Shown here piece by piece: positions 9,533 to 18,440 of a DNA stretch of 64,000 nucleotides (the stretch's first letter is position 1; each line of letters begins with the position of its first letter). A program made the position numbers and the translations under genes. The stretch is taken from contig JBIPPH010000002.1 of assembly GCA_044368575.1 (NCBI GenBank), positions 40,850 to 104,849 of the forward strand, written 5' to 3'. The notes beneath the pieces are model-generated. The model searched no databases. It was not told the DNA's origin and was given only the letters and a program-made list of their open reading frames with translations. Origin of the DNA: JABMMZ01 sp044368575 (GTDB taxonomy: Bacteria > Bacteroidota > Bacteroidia > NS11-12g > UBA955).

Positions 9533-10951
9533 TTATAAATGAATTTGTTCGCCTTTGTAATAGTTTAAAATGATATGTCTAAACACCAATTCATATTTGG
9601 CTTGAATGGCGTTGGATTGCGCTTGTAAGTAATTGTTTTTGGTTTGGGTGAATTCGGTCATGCCTGTCATACCAGCATCAAATCGTTTTTGAATGTATTC
9701 AAAATTGGTTTTTTGAGCATCGGTGTTTTTTAGATGGGCATTGTATCTGTACTGTGCCGTTTTGTAGTTGTTAACTGCTGTATTGACTTCGTTTAACAAA
9801 TTGTTTTTGTTGCGTTGCAAGTTTAAGTCGCTGATTTCTGAATTGATTTTAGCTTTTTGTATGTTGTGTTGAACTTGTAAACCGTTAAACACATTCCATG
9901 AAAAACTCAAGCCTGCACCTTGTCCGATATTGTCTTTAAGCTGACTATTAAAGGCTTTGGTTTGAATATCAAAGGCATATATTGGTTGATACACCGCCTC
10001 TTGACTGGTTTGAGTATAGCCGATTAATTGTGTACCAGTTACTCTTGGGTTAGAATACAATTTAGCACTTTGAGAATACACTGTGCTTAAACTGGCAAAT
10101 AAAGAAATGCTCGGGAACATGGAACCTTGAGCCGCTTTGCGTTGGTATTTGGCGGCTTTAGCTTGTTGTTCTGCCATTTTAATTTGAGGCAAATGGTCCA
10201 AGGCTAAAGGATAAATGGCATCAACGGTGTGAGAGGCATTGAGGGCTTCGTCTTTAATGATGGGTTTTTCAAGCAGCAATGCTTGATCGTAGGGCCATTG
10301 CATGAGGGTTCTTAAATTCAATAGGGCTGAACTGTTGGCATTCTGCATATTGATCAAATTCAATTCTTCGTTGGCCAATTGAGCATTTAAACCCAATAAA
10401 TTGGTAAGGTCTGCAGTACCAGCATCCACTTGTTTTTGAGCTTTGTTTAAACGCTGAGTGGTAGCTTGTATCTGTAATTCTGCAATGTGTATGTTTTCTT
10501 CTGCTTGAATAACTTGCAAAAAGGCATTAGCGATGTTAAGCGCTATTTGATTTTTAATTTGTTCAATATTGCTCTGACTGGCCAGTGCGCTGGCATTCAT
10601 TTGCTTTATATTATTTTGCAATTGAAGACCGCCGAACAATAACATGGAGGCGTTAACACTCATGTTGTTAGAGCGAATGGTTTGGTTAATGAACTGGTTG
10701 GTAAAACGGTCAATGCTTCTTCCGAATTGATAGTTTTGACCGGCATTAGCACTCACGCTTGGCAGCATATTGGTTCGACTCTGTGATTTATCAATATCAA
10801 CTGAAGCCTTGTTGAGCATAGCTTGACGCACATCTAAATTGTTCAACCAAGCATACTCAATGCAATTGCGCAAAGTCATTGTTGTTTGAGCAAAAGCAGC
10901 GGTGTTAAGGAGTAAACTGAAACAGCTGGCAAGTAAAATTCTGTTAAACAT
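9533..10951 (-). CDS. TolC-family outer membrane efflux protein
   Basis: A 472-residue outer-membrane channel component with a signal peptide (cleavage near AAFAQ, residue 22). The protein shows the two-fold repeated coiled-coil organisation of TolC/OEP proteins: long helical segments about 95-210 and 350-445, with LNNAQ-like motifs replaced by family variants such as NNIKQMNASALASQ and FDAGMTGMTEFTQTKNNYLQAQ. It is the first gene of the pair with the adaptor. A perfect TAnnTTTG box (TATTTTTG, complement of 10968-10975) lies 16 nt upstream of the ATG and is the likely operon promoter. Confidence 0.9.
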   Translation of the reverse strand: MFNRILLASCFSLLLNTAAFAQTTMTLRNCIEYAWLNNLDVRQAMLNKASVDIDKSQSRTNMLPSVSANAGQNYQFGRSIDRFTNQFINQTIRSNNMSVNASMLLFGGLQLQNNIKQMNASALASQSNIEQIKNQIALNIANAFLQVIQAEENIHIAELQIQATTQRLNKAQKQVDAGTADLTNLLGLNAQLANEELNLINMQNANSSALLNLRTLMQWPYDQALLLEKPIIKDEALNASHTVDAIYPLALDHLPQIKMAEQQAKAAKYQRKAAQGSMFPSISLFASLSTVYSQSAKLYSNPRVTGTQLIGYTQTSQEAVYQPIYAFDIQTKAFNSQLKDNIGQGAGLSFSWNVFNGLQVQHNIQKAKINSEISDLNLQRNKNNLLNEVNTAVNNYKTAQYRYNAHLKNTDAQKTNFEYIQKRFDAGMTGMTEFTQTKNNYLQAQSNAIQAKYELVFRHIILNYYKGEQIHL

Positions 10952-10967
10952 ACAGTGGGTTAATGCT

Positions 10968-10975
10968 CAAAAATA
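10968..10975 (-). promoter_or_regulatory. -7 promoter box of the tolC-adaptor operon
   Basis: On the minus strand the bases read TATTTTTG, a match to the Bacteroidota -7 consensus TAnnTTTG, 16 nt upstream of the TolC-family start codon. The position fits a conventional short-leader promoter. Confidence 0.5.
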
Positions 10976-11077
10976 ACTTAAACCCCTAGCCTTATAGTAA
11001 GACTTCGACCAAAACAAGCCTTGAACGACAAACGCTTTTGAAGCTGTAAGATGCTTCCTAATTTGCAGCATTTCTTA

Positions 11078-11085
11078 TACCTTTG
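11078..11085 (+). promoter_or_regulatory. -7 promoter box abutting the VWA gene start
   Basis: TACCTTTG matches TAnnTTTG and ends 6 nt before ATG 11092. Transcription from such a box normally begins within a few bases, so the mRNA should be leaderless or nearly so. The TTG inside the box is in frame with the gene and must not be taken for its start. No clear -33 TTG element at the usual 19-21 nt spacing was found here. Confidence 0.5.
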
Positions 11086-11091
11086 TATGCC

Positions 11092-13149
11092 ATGCAGATT
11101 TTGGTTTCAACCCCTTGGTGGTTTGTTGTGTTTTGTTTGTTATGCGGTGCTGCTTACAGCGCCTTATTGTACAAGCGCAGCCTAAAGAAACCTTGGCATA
11201 AACTATTAGCGGCTATCAGATGTTTGGTGGTGAGTCTCTTGTGTTTTTTCTTACTCAACCCGGTTTTAGTGCAATGGTTAAACACAGAACAAAAACCTAA
11301 GATCTTAATGGTTATGGATGTGTCTGAATCAGTCAATGCTCAAGCACCTGTTTCAAAAGCTTTTATTGAGGAATGGCAAAATGCCCAAGCGGCATTAGGC
11401 GATGACTACGAGGTGGAATACTTAAACTTAGGCTCACAGCTTGTGCCTTCAGACAGCATAGTGTTTAAAGACAAACGCACGAATATAGCGGCCATGTATG
11501 ACTTTGTTAACCAATCCTATAGTCGCGACAATGTTGGCGCTGTGGTTTTGGCCTCTGATGGCATATACAATCAAGGCAGCAATCCTTTGTTTAAACAACT
11601 CAATAAACACAGTTTATTAATGTGTGTTGGCCTTGGTGATACTAGTCTTAAAAAAGATGTAATGGTGCAACAAGTGCGTCATAATGCCATTGCCTATTTG
11701 AACAATTATTTTCCAATTGAAATGACGGTTAAGGCGAATGCCTGCGCATCAGAATCCAGTGTGTTGAGCATTACACACGAGGGCAAAACCATATACACTC
11801 AAGCTATCACTTTCAAGCAAGCTACTGAGGTGCTTAATTTTTCTGCTGCGGTGTTGGCAGACAAGCCAGGCAGTCAACATTATGTTGTGAGTATAGCGAG
11901 TGTAAAGGGCGAATTGACTACAGTCAATAACCGTAAAGATGTGTTTGTTGATATTATTGATGGGCGCGAAAAAATTGCCTTGATATACCCTGAATTGCAC
12001 CCTGATATAGGGGCTTTAAAAGAGGCGATTGAGGCCAATCAAAATTACGAACTTAAGTGTTTTGGAGTTGATGAGATCGCCACAATAAATTGGAGTGATT
12101 TTTCAGCTTGTATTTTACACCAATTGCCCAATCGAACTGCTGCTTCGAAAACGGTTTTGCAAGCTATTCAAAACAACAATTTACCTGCTTGGTGTATAGT
12201 GGGTCCTCAAACAGCTATAGAACTTTTGCCAAGCCTTCAAGCGAATCTAAGAATTGAAAAATCTCAGGGTCGTTTCAATGATGCCTTAGGCAGTTTTAAC
12301 AATGGGTTTAATGGCTTTGTATTGGATCCTAATACGGTTAATACAATCAACCAATTGCCGCCTTTAAGAGTGCCCTATGGGAATTATCCTGGCAATGGTT
12401 TAGAGGTCTTATTGTATCAAACCATAGGCAATGTGGCCACCGTATATCCAATGTGGGGTTTTGCAGCCAATCAAAATAGTAAATTGGCTTTCTTATATGG
12501 TGAAGGTTTTTGGAAATGGAGATTGCATGATTTCATGCACAATGAAAACCATTTGGCCACAAATGAATTGGTGAGTAAAACCATACAGTATTTGTGCACC
12601 AAAACAGACCGCAGAAAGTTTAGAGTTTATCCTTCTGTGCAGGTGTTTGAGGAAGATCAAAATGCAGAGTTAATTGGTGAATTGTACAATGCCAGTTATG
12701 AGCCCATCAATACTGCTGATATTAAAGTGGTTTTACAAGCTAAAGGGAAACCTGCTTATGCCTACCAAATGAGCAAAACCGAACAGGCTTACAGATTGAA
12801 TTTAGGCCATTTATTGCCAGGGGTATACCAATTTAAAGCAGAAGCCACTGGGGTGAATGAACGCATCAATGGCCAATTCATAGTGAAAGCGCTGCAAATG
12901 GAATTGACCAATACCCAAGCAGATCATGGCTTGTTAAGACAGATGGCCAAACAAGATAACGGGCAACTTTACAAACCTGCTGATTTGAAGGCTTTATATG
13001 CTGATTTAAAAAAGCGTTCTGATGTAGTGAGTATTGCTTATAAAGAGAAAAAGCCTGAAGATTTAATCCATCTAAAATGGCTATTATTCACCCTTGTTGG
13101 ACTCTTGGGTTTGGAGTGGTTTATTCGAAAATTTGAAGGTGAAATATGA
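11092..13149 (+). CDS. VWA-domain membrane protein
   Basis: A 685-residue membrane protein. Two N-terminal helices (about 8-24 and 40-60) are followed by a von Willebrand factor A-like domain whose MIDAS begins MVMDVSESV (Asp76, Ser78, Ser80). A long periplasmic part has beta-rich and amidotransferase-like segments, and a final TM helix (about 655-672) closes the protein. Such BatA-like proteins are common in Bacteroidota but their role is poorly defined. ATG 11092 is chosen over a TTG nine bases upstream that is part of the promoter box. The last four bases (ATGA) are shared with the radical SAM gene, so the two are translationally coupled. Confidence 0.8.
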   Translation: MQILVSTPWWFVVFCLLCGAAYSALLYKRSLKKPWHKLLAAIRCLVVSLLCFFLLNPVLVQWLNTEQKPKILMVMDVSESVNAQAPVSKAFIEEWQNAQAALGDDYEVEYLNLGSQLVPSDSIVFKDKRTNIAAMYDFVNQSYSRDNVGAVVLASDGIYNQGSNPLFKQLNKHSLLMCVGLGDTSLKKDVMVQQVRHNAIAYLNNYFPIEMTVKANACASESSVLSITHEGKTIYTQAITFKQATEVLNFSAAVLADKPGSQHYVVSIASVKGELTTVNNRKDVFVDIIDGREKIALIYPELHPDIGALKEAIEANQNYELKCFGVDEIATINWSDFSACILHQLPNRTAASKTVLQAIQNNNLPAWCIVGPQTAIELLPSLQANLRIEKSQGRFNDALGSFNNGFNGFVLDPNTVNTINQLPPLRVPYGNYPGNGLEVLLYQTIGNVATVYPMWGFAANQNSKLAFLYGEGFWKWRLHDFMHNENHLATNELVSKTIQYLCTKTDRRKFRVYPSVQVFEEDQNAELIGELYNASYEPINTADIKVVLQAKGKPAYAYQMSKTEQAYRLNLGHLLPGVYQFKAEATGVNERINGQFIVKALQMELTNTQADHGLLRQMAKQDNGQLYKPADLKALYADLKKRSDVVSIAYKEKKPEDLIHLKWLLFTLVGLLGLEWFIRKFEGEI

Positions 13150-14126
13150 AACCCATTGCGCTGAGATCTTCGCCCGTTGTTTGTAATTACTATTTGACTT
13201 ACCGCTGTAATGCCAAGTGTGGTTTTTGCGATATTTGGGAGAAACCATCACCTTATGCCACCTTAGAGAACATTGCAGCCAACCTCAAAGACTTAAAACG
13301 AATGGGTGTTGAGGTGATTGATTTTACTGGTGGTGAGCCTTTGTTGCACCGTCAGTTGCCAGAAATATTAAGTATGGCCAAAGCTTTGGGATTCATTACA
13401 ACAGTTACAACTAATTGTTTATTGTATCCTAAAATGGCAGAGGCCTTGAAGGGTAAAATAGACATGTTACATTTTTCATTGGATTCTCCTGATGAAGATG
13501 AACACAACGAGAGCAGAGGGGTTAAGGTGTTTGAGCATTTTGTAAAATCTTTAAGCATTGCCAAGGATTTGGGTGAAAAACCCGATGTCTTGTTTACTGT
13601 TTTTCCGCACAACATAGATCAGATACAAAGGGTGTATGAAACCTTTTGCTTACCTAATGATTTGCTTTTAATCTTGAACCCTGTTTTTGAATACAACGAT
13701 GTGGGTTCAGCTTTATCTGAGGCGGATTTGGAGGTATTAGCCGCTTGGGGCAAGCGCCCTCTGGTGTATTTGAATCAGGCGTTTATAGAGTTAAGAAAAA
13801 GAGGCGGCAATAAAGTCAATGCGCCCGTGTGTTTTGCAGCAGATACCAGTGTGGTAATAGACCCTAATAACCAATTGCTTTTACCTTGTTACCATTTGGG
13901 TATTGAAGCTTTGCCGATTAATGGTAATCTGTATGACTTATGGCATAGTCCTGAGGCAAAACAAGCTAAGGCCTTGCAAGGCAAACACTCGGCTTGTGAG
14001 GGCTGTACCATTAACTGTTACATGCAAACCTCATTTGCTACCCATTTGAATCAATATTTTTTCTGGGCATTGCCTTCTACCCTTAAATACAATGTTGTGA
14101 AGGGTACTTGGAAAGCGTATTTGTAA
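13146..14126 (+). CDS. Radical SAM protein with C-terminal cysteine cluster
   Basis: A 326-residue radical SAM enzyme. The [4Fe-4S] cluster motif is CNAKCGFC (Cys21, Cys25, Cys28), preceded by NYYLTYR and followed by the SAM-binding FTGGEPLLH and TTVTTNC. A second cluster may be held by Cys284, Cys287 and Cys291 (CEGCTINC) together with Cys246-type residues in LLPCYH, as in SPASM/Twitch proteins of the MoaA/PqqE group. The substrate is unknown. Its ATG overlaps the stop of the VWA gene, so the VWA protein or something associated with it is a candidate partner. The 3' end is 2 nt from the convergent dioxygenase gene. Confidence 0.85.
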   Translation: MKPIALRSSPVVCNYYLTYRCNAKCGFCDIWEKPSPYATLENIAANLKDLKRMGVEVIDFTGGEPLLHRQLPEILSMAKALGFITTVTTNCLLYPKMAEALKGKIDMLHFSLDSPDEDEHNESRGVKVFEHFVKSLSIAKDLGEKPDVLFTVFPHNIDQIQRVYETFCLPNDLLLILNPVFEYNDVGSALSEADLEVLAAWGKRPLVYLNQAFIELRKRGGNKVNAPVCFAADTSVVIDPNNQLLLPCYHLGIEALPINGNLYDLWHSPEAKQAKALQGKHSACEGCTINCYMQTSFATHLNQYFFWALPSTLKYNVVKGTWKAYL

Positions 14127-14128
14127 AC

Positions 14129-14662
14129 TTAAACGAATCTTGGATCGGTATCCATTACATGACCGCATGACTTACAAGTTCTGAGGTCTTCATTGCCATA
14201 ATATGCTTTAAATCTTGGCAGGAAATCTTTTTCAATGTCATTGAGTTCAAAATAAGTTGCATGCAATGGGTGATTGCATTTTTCGCAGAACCACAATAAG
14301 CCATCTGTAAAGCCTTTGCCTGCTCTTACGCGTTCAACCACTAGTCCAAGTGAGCCTTCAGAACGCGATGGTGAATGCGGAACTTTTCCTGGCAATAAAA
14401 ACATATCCCCAGCTTTCAAGGGCACATCAACTGCTTTGCCGTCTTGTTGAATGCGCACATTGATTTCCCCTTCTAATTGGTAGAAAAACTCTTCAGTTTC
14501 ATTGTAATGATAGTCTTTTCGGGCGTTTGGTCCTGCTACAACCATTACTATAAAATCACCTGCACCAACTGTTAGGTTCTTATTGCCTACAGGCGGTTTC
14601 AACAAATGGCGGTTTTCTTCAATCCATTGATTAAAATTAAAGGGTGGGGTTATCTGAGTCAT
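14129..14662 (-). CDS. nbaC: 3-hydroxyanthranilate 3,4-dioxygenase
   Basis: This cupin enzyme opens the ring of 3-hydroxyanthranilate in the kynurenine route from tryptophan toward quinolinate/NAD or toward 2-aminomuconate. In 177 residues all key positions of the bacterial family are present: iron ligands His52, Glu58 and His96; substrate arginines Arg48 and Arg100; and the C-terminal rubredoxin-like metal site Cys126/Cys129 and Cys163/Cys166, which eukaryotic forms lack. No other kynurenine-pathway gene is adjacent, but a RidA protein resembling aminomuconate deaminase lies at 42.6 kb. The start has a perfect -7 box (TAAATTTG) 4 nt upstream. Confidence 0.93.
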   Translation of the reverse strand: MTQITPPFNFNQWIEENRHLLKPPVGNKNLTVGAGDFIVMVVAGPNARKDYHYNETEEFFYQLEGEINVRIQQDGKAVDVPLKAGDMFLLPGKVPHSPSRSEGSLGLVVERVRAGKGFTDGLLWFCEKCNHPLHATYFELNDIEKDFLPRFKAYYGNEDLRTCKSCGHVMDTDPRFV

Positions 14663-14666
14663 GTGT

Positions 14667-14674
14667 CAAATTTA
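14667..14674 (-). promoter_or_regulatory. -7 promoter box abutting the dioxygenase start
   Basis: Minus-strand TAAATTTG ends 4 nt (acac) before the ATG at 14662. A TTGG lies about 22 nt further upstream and could be the -33 element. The predicted transcript begins at or beside the start codon. Confidence 0.55.
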
Positions 14675-14818
14675 ATTGATTTTGAAATTAAAAAACCAAG
14701 ATAAATTGTAATTATTGATGAGCATCATAGTTTGCTCTTGTCAGTTTAAATAGAATTTTCCACATGGAAGTGGAGTTCGATATGAACAAACATGGAATAA
14801 ATTTAGCATATTCGCAGT

Positions 14819-15694
14819 ATGAACGCAGAAAACAGCGATATCCCTTTAATCAATGTTAAACAGGTTTTTTATGATAAAAACCCAAAACTGGCTAAGTGGA
14901 TTCCAGGCTTTTTATACCGTTTTTTTGAAAGGCTCATTTGTCAAGCAGAATTAAACCGCATGCTTACCAGCGCTAAGGGTTTGCAAGGCGTTGATTTTGC
15001 GCGTGCTTGTTTTGCAGATATTGGTGTGACTTTAGAATCAAAAAACACCCATTTAGTGCCTAAGACTGGTCGTTTGATCTTAGCAGCGAATCATCCTTTG
15101 GGTGGTTTAGATGGTATGGGATTTATTAGTGAAACACATAAAATCAGACCTGATGTGAGGTTTTTAGTGAATGATATTTTAATGAACGTTAAACCTTTGC
15201 AAGGGATCTTTTTGGGCGTGAATAAACACGGTAGCAATGCGAAGAAGAGTTTGTTGGAGGTTGAAGAACAGTTTGCTTCTGACAAGGCTACGTTGATTTT
15301 TCCGGCGGGCATGGTGTCACGTCAACAACAGGGTAAAATCATGGACCTTAAATGGCATAAGAGTTTTATTACCAAGTCTGTGAAATACAGATCAGATGTG
15401 ATTCCTGTGTTTATTGAGGCCGTTAACAGCCCTCGATTTTACAGAGTGGCTAAATGGCGTAAGCGTTTGGGCATTGGTTTGAATATTGAGATGTTGCTTT
15501 TGCCTTCAGAGATGTTTAGTCAAAAGGGTAAAACCATAACCATTCATTTTGGTAAGCCTATTCCGGCTTGGTTGATTAAGAATATTGGCGAGCACCATAA
15601 AATTGCAAATGCTATGCGCCATTTTGTATATACACTAAAGGATAATCCTGAGGGTGATTTTGAAACGTTTTATAATGAGTTTAAACAGAAATAA
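14819..15694 (+). CDS. glsA: PlsC-like O-acyltransferase, probable glycine-lipid enzyme GlsA
   Basis: A 291-residue acyltransferase of the lysophospholipid/hemolysin group. The acceptor site reads NHPLGGLDG (91-99): His92 and Asp98 are separated by five residues instead of the usual four (HX4D). A second block, FPAGMVSRQQ (about 161-170), corresponds to the EGTR region. In Bacteroides thetaiotaomicron the glsB-glsA pair makes glycine lipids: GlsB N-acylates glycine and GlsA adds the second acyl chain. Here the same two families are adjacent (2-nt gap) but in the order A then B. Assignment to glycine rather than ornithine lipid is inferred from the phylum. Confidence 0.72.
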   Translation: MNAENSDIPLINVKQVFYDKNPKLAKWIPGFLYRFFERLICQAELNRMLTSAKGLQGVDFARACFADIGVTLESKNTHLVPKTGRLILAANHPLGGLDGMGFISETHKIRPDVRFLVNDILMNVKPLQGIFLGVNKHGSNAKKSLLEVEEQFASDKATLIFPAGMVSRQQQGKIMDLKWHKSFITKSVKYRSDVIPVFIEAVNSPRFYRVAKWRKRLGIGLNIEMLLLPSEMFSQKGKTITIHFGKPIPAWLIKNIGEHHKIANAMRHFVYTLKDNPEGDFETFYNEFKQK

Positions 15695-15696
15695 AC

Positions 15697-16641
15697 ATGA
15701 TACCAGAAGCCATAATTGATCCTATTGACCGTCGCTTATTGGAGGCTGAATTAAACCAGTCTGTGTTTATTAGACCTACCAATTTTAGTGGCAATGAATT
15801 GTACATTGTAAATTGCCATAATGCGCCCAATGTGCTTAAAGAGATTGGCCGTTTGAGAGAGTTGTCGTTTAGAGAAGCTGGTGGTGGCACCGGTAAGTCT
15901 TGCGATTTAGATGAGTTTGATTTCGGACCGAGCGCCTATCAACAGTTGATTGTGTGGCAGCCTGAGGATAAAGAGATCATTGGTGGCTACCGTTTTATTT
16001 TGACCAAGGATGCGCGCCAGGCTGATGGTTCTTACCATTTAGCAACGACTGAGATTTATGAGTTCAGCGAGCGCATGAAATCGTTTTATTTTTTGTCGAC
16101 CATAGAATTGGGCCGTTCTTTTGTTCAGCCTAAATACCAACCGAGTAAAGACAATCGCAAGGGCTTATTTAGCCTTGATAATTTATGGGATGGCTTGGGT
16201 GCTTTGATTGTAAAGTATCCTGAGGTGGATTACTTTTTTGGCAAAGTGACTATGTACACGCACTTTAACCGTGAGGCCAGAGATTTGATTTTGAGTTTCA
16301 TGCACCATTATTTCCCAGATAAGGAGCAGTTAATTTCGGTGAATAATCCTCTCCCATTAACCCATGATACTTCTGCCTTTGTAGAGGCTTTAAAGGGATT
16401 GGAATTTAAAGAGGGCCACCATTTGTTGAATAGCAAGGTGCGAGAATTGGGCGAAAACATTCCGCCATTGTTCAATGCCTACATGAACACCAGCCCTACC
16501 ATGAAGACCTTCCCTACTTGCGTTAATAACCACTTTGGCGATGTAGAAGAAACAGGCATTATGGTGACCATCAAAGACATTTACGAATCTAAAGCCGATA
16601 GGCATGTGAATTCGTATTTGAAGTTTTTGCAAGGTTTGTAA
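15697..16641 (+). CDS. glsB: GNAT N-acyltransferase, probable glycine-lipid enzyme GlsB
   Basis: A 314-residue acyltransferase of the OlsB/hemolysin-like GNAT group, expected to transfer a 3-hydroxyacyl chain from acyl-ACP to the amino group of glycine or ornithine. Visible landmarks are RELSFREAGGGTGKS (about 53-67), LDEFDFGPSAYQQLIVW (about 69-85) and SFYFLSTIELGRSFVQPKYQ, which are characteristic of OlsB-like proteins in Bacteroidota. It follows the PlsC-like gene by 2 nt, making a two-step lipid module. The order is reversed relative to the Bacteroides operon and the two activities are not fused as in OlsF. Confidence 0.72.
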   Translation: MIPEAIIDPIDRRLLEAELNQSVFIRPTNFSGNELYIVNCHNAPNVLKEIGRLRELSFREAGGGTGKSCDLDEFDFGPSAYQQLIVWQPEDKEIIGGYRFILTKDARQADGSYHLATTEIYEFSERMKSFYFLSTIELGRSFVQPKYQPSKDNRKGLFSLDNLWDGLGALIVKYPEVDYFFGKVTMYTHFNREARDLILSFMHHYFPDKEQLISVNNPLPLTHDTSAFVEALKGLEFKEGHHLLNSKVRELGENIPPLFNAYMNTSPTMKTFPTCVNNHFGDVEETGIMVTIKDIYESKADRHVNSYLKFLQGL

Positions 16642-16673
16642 AAAGTTAGTGTTTGATTATAAGCTATTAAAGT

Positions 16674-17195
16674 ATGATCCGTCGTGCTACTATAAATGAT
16701 GTTGCTTTATTGCAAAGTATTGGTAGAAAGACCTTTGACGATACCTTTGGCAACACTTGTACACGCGCTGATATGCAAGGGGTATTAAAGACTTTCTTTA
16801 ATACTGAACAGATTCAATCAGAATTGCTTGACGATACAGACCACTTCTTTTTGTATGAGGAGGAAGGTGTCACTAAGGGGTATATGCGCATTAATGCTAA
16901 ACATGCTTGCCCTGTAGAAGCCTTTAAAAATCGCCAGTGTATTGAACTGGTCAGATTGTATGTCTTAAATGCTTATCATGGCACAAATGTGGCCAAAGAC
17001 CTTATGAATTATGCCACAGATTTTGCTCAAAAAAAGAGTTTCGATGTGCTATTTTTATCTGTTTGGGAATACAATTTTAGAGCTAGGGGCTTTTACGAAA
17101 AACACGGCTTCAAAAACACCGGCGTTAAAAACGATTTCCCTTTGGGATCAACCCCACAAACAGACTATTGGTTTGTGAGGGATCTTGTGCAATAG
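16674..17195 (+). CDS. GNAT family N-acetyltransferase
   Basis: A 173-residue acetyltransferase. The CoA-binding region reads CIELVRLYVLNAYHGTNVAKDLMNYA in pieces: ELVRLYVL, then the pyrophosphate loop YHGTNVA where the usual Q/RxxGxG/A is degenerate, and LSVWEYNFRARGFYEKHGF at the C-terminal helix. The N-terminus (IRRATINDVALLQSIGRKTFDDTFG) resembles PaiA-type enzymes that acetylate spermidine and other small amines. The acceptor is unknown. It starts 32 nt after the glycine-lipid pair and may share its transcript. It marks the boundary of the compact region; the next gene is in the AT-rich accessory stretch. Confidence 0.82.
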   Translation: MIRRATINDVALLQSIGRKTFDDTFGNTCTRADMQGVLKTFFNTEQIQSELLDDTDHFFLYEEEGVTKGYMRINAKHACPVEAFKNRQCIELVRLYVLNAYHGTNVAKDLMNYATDFAQKKSFDVLFLSVWEYNFRARGFYEKHGFKNTGVKNDFPLGSTPQTDYWFVRDLVQ

Positions 17196-17342
17196 ATCTA
17201 TTTTGCTTTAATTGAATTTCAAAAATGCCGCTAAATTTGTTTAGATTAGATACCTTCAATTATAGGATACTAATTAATATTAACATTACTGTCATAATAA
17301 ATTGTAAATACCTAAAACAAAGAACACTATTCTTTATACAAA

Positions 17343-18428
17343 ATGAGCAACCGAGTTACTGCAGAAGCATTTAAAATCAAAAGAGTTAAAGCCAATGATC
17401 TTCACTTTTGTATTGCTTTTTTATATCAAGCAATAAACTCTGATTTCGGATTTGCAAAAGAATACAAAATTGCATTTGAAAACCTTGGAAAAGAAATTGA
17501 GGCATTAAACTTTGACGATATAAAAAACCTTTTTAAAGATGGGATAATTGATATTGATCAAACTGATTTTTATTTTTTTGAAAATGATATGCTTGTATAC
17601 CTAGACTATTTAAAGGCAAACAAAAATAAGGATATCAATATGTACCGGAACTTTCCAAATTTATTTACAGATATTATGCAAGTAAGTTTTGACCAAGGCG
17701 GGTTAGTGATTTTGCAATGTTATGGTCTTCAGATTTATGAATTATATACTGCAGCAGGAAAATACATTGAAGGTCCTTGCCACGATCTTGACTTACTAGA
17801 TAAAAATCGATTCTTATACAGGTCCTCAGGCTTTAGTCCGGGTTTTATATTAGAGGAATACCGTTTAAATGATTGTCCGATGACCTTAAACACCTATGGC
17901 GACTTTGATATGCCAGGATGCCCAAATATAGCAGGCAGAGACCGTATAACAATACCATACGAAAATGCCTTAGCTGAAAGGATAGAAAACTTCGAAGTGC
18001 CTAAAAACAGAATGGATGTTTTATCGATTTTAGATGATTGCAATTGGGTTACTTCACCAGAATTGGTGCAATACTATTATAATGACAAAGAGTTGGCATT
18101 AAAAGCAGTCCAAAAAGACATGCTGGCCTACACATTATTAGACAGTCAATTAAAAGAGGACAAAGAAATAATTTTGATGTTAGTAAAAGCCAATGGTATC
18201 GCTTTAGATTTTACTTCAGAGTCATTCAAAGCAGATAAAGAAGTTGTTATGGCCGCTGTGACACAATATGGTTGTGCACTTGAATTTGCTTCAGAGAAAT
18301 TAAAAGCAGATAAAGAGGTTGTAATAGCAGCTGTATCTGAATCTAAATATGCACTCGAATATGCATCAAAAGAACTAAAAACAGACAAGGAAATAAGCAA
18401 TATTGTCAATAACAATACAGAATTTTAA
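17343..18428 (+). CDS. DUF4116-repeat protein
   Basis: A 361-residue protein of unknown function. The C-terminal part (about 240-355) consists of tandem DUF4116 units, visible as repeated KEVVMAAV..(Y)GCALEFASEKLKADKE-type segments: MLVKANGIALDFTSESFKADK, then a unit with ALEFASEKLKADK and one with ALEYASKELKTDK (two near-identical). The N-terminal 230 residues look like a globular domain with no recognised motif. DUF4116 repeats occur in bacteria and protists and are thought to be helical solenoids. The gene is more AT-rich than its upstream neighbours, with a 147-nt AT-rich spacer before it, and starts the accessory region. The next gene follows after 12 nt. Confidence 0.68.
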   Translation: MSNRVTAEAFKIKRVKANDLHFCIAFLYQAINSDFGFAKEYKIAFENLGKEIEALNFDDIKNLFKDGIIDIDQTDFYFFENDMLVYLDYLKANKNKDINMYRNFPNLFTDIMQVSFDQGGLVILQCYGLQIYELYTAAGKYIEGPCHDLDLLDKNRFLYRSSGFSPGFILEEYRLNDCPMTLNTYGDFDMPGCPNIAGRDRITIPYENALAERIENFEVPKNRMDVLSILDDCNWVTSPELVQYYYNDKELALKAVQKDMLAYTLLDSQLKEDKEIILMLVKANGIALDFTSESFKADKEVVMAAVTQYGCALEFASEKLKADKEVVIAAVSESKYALEYASKELKTDKEISNIVNNNTEF

Positions 18429-18440
18429 GCAATTAAAACC

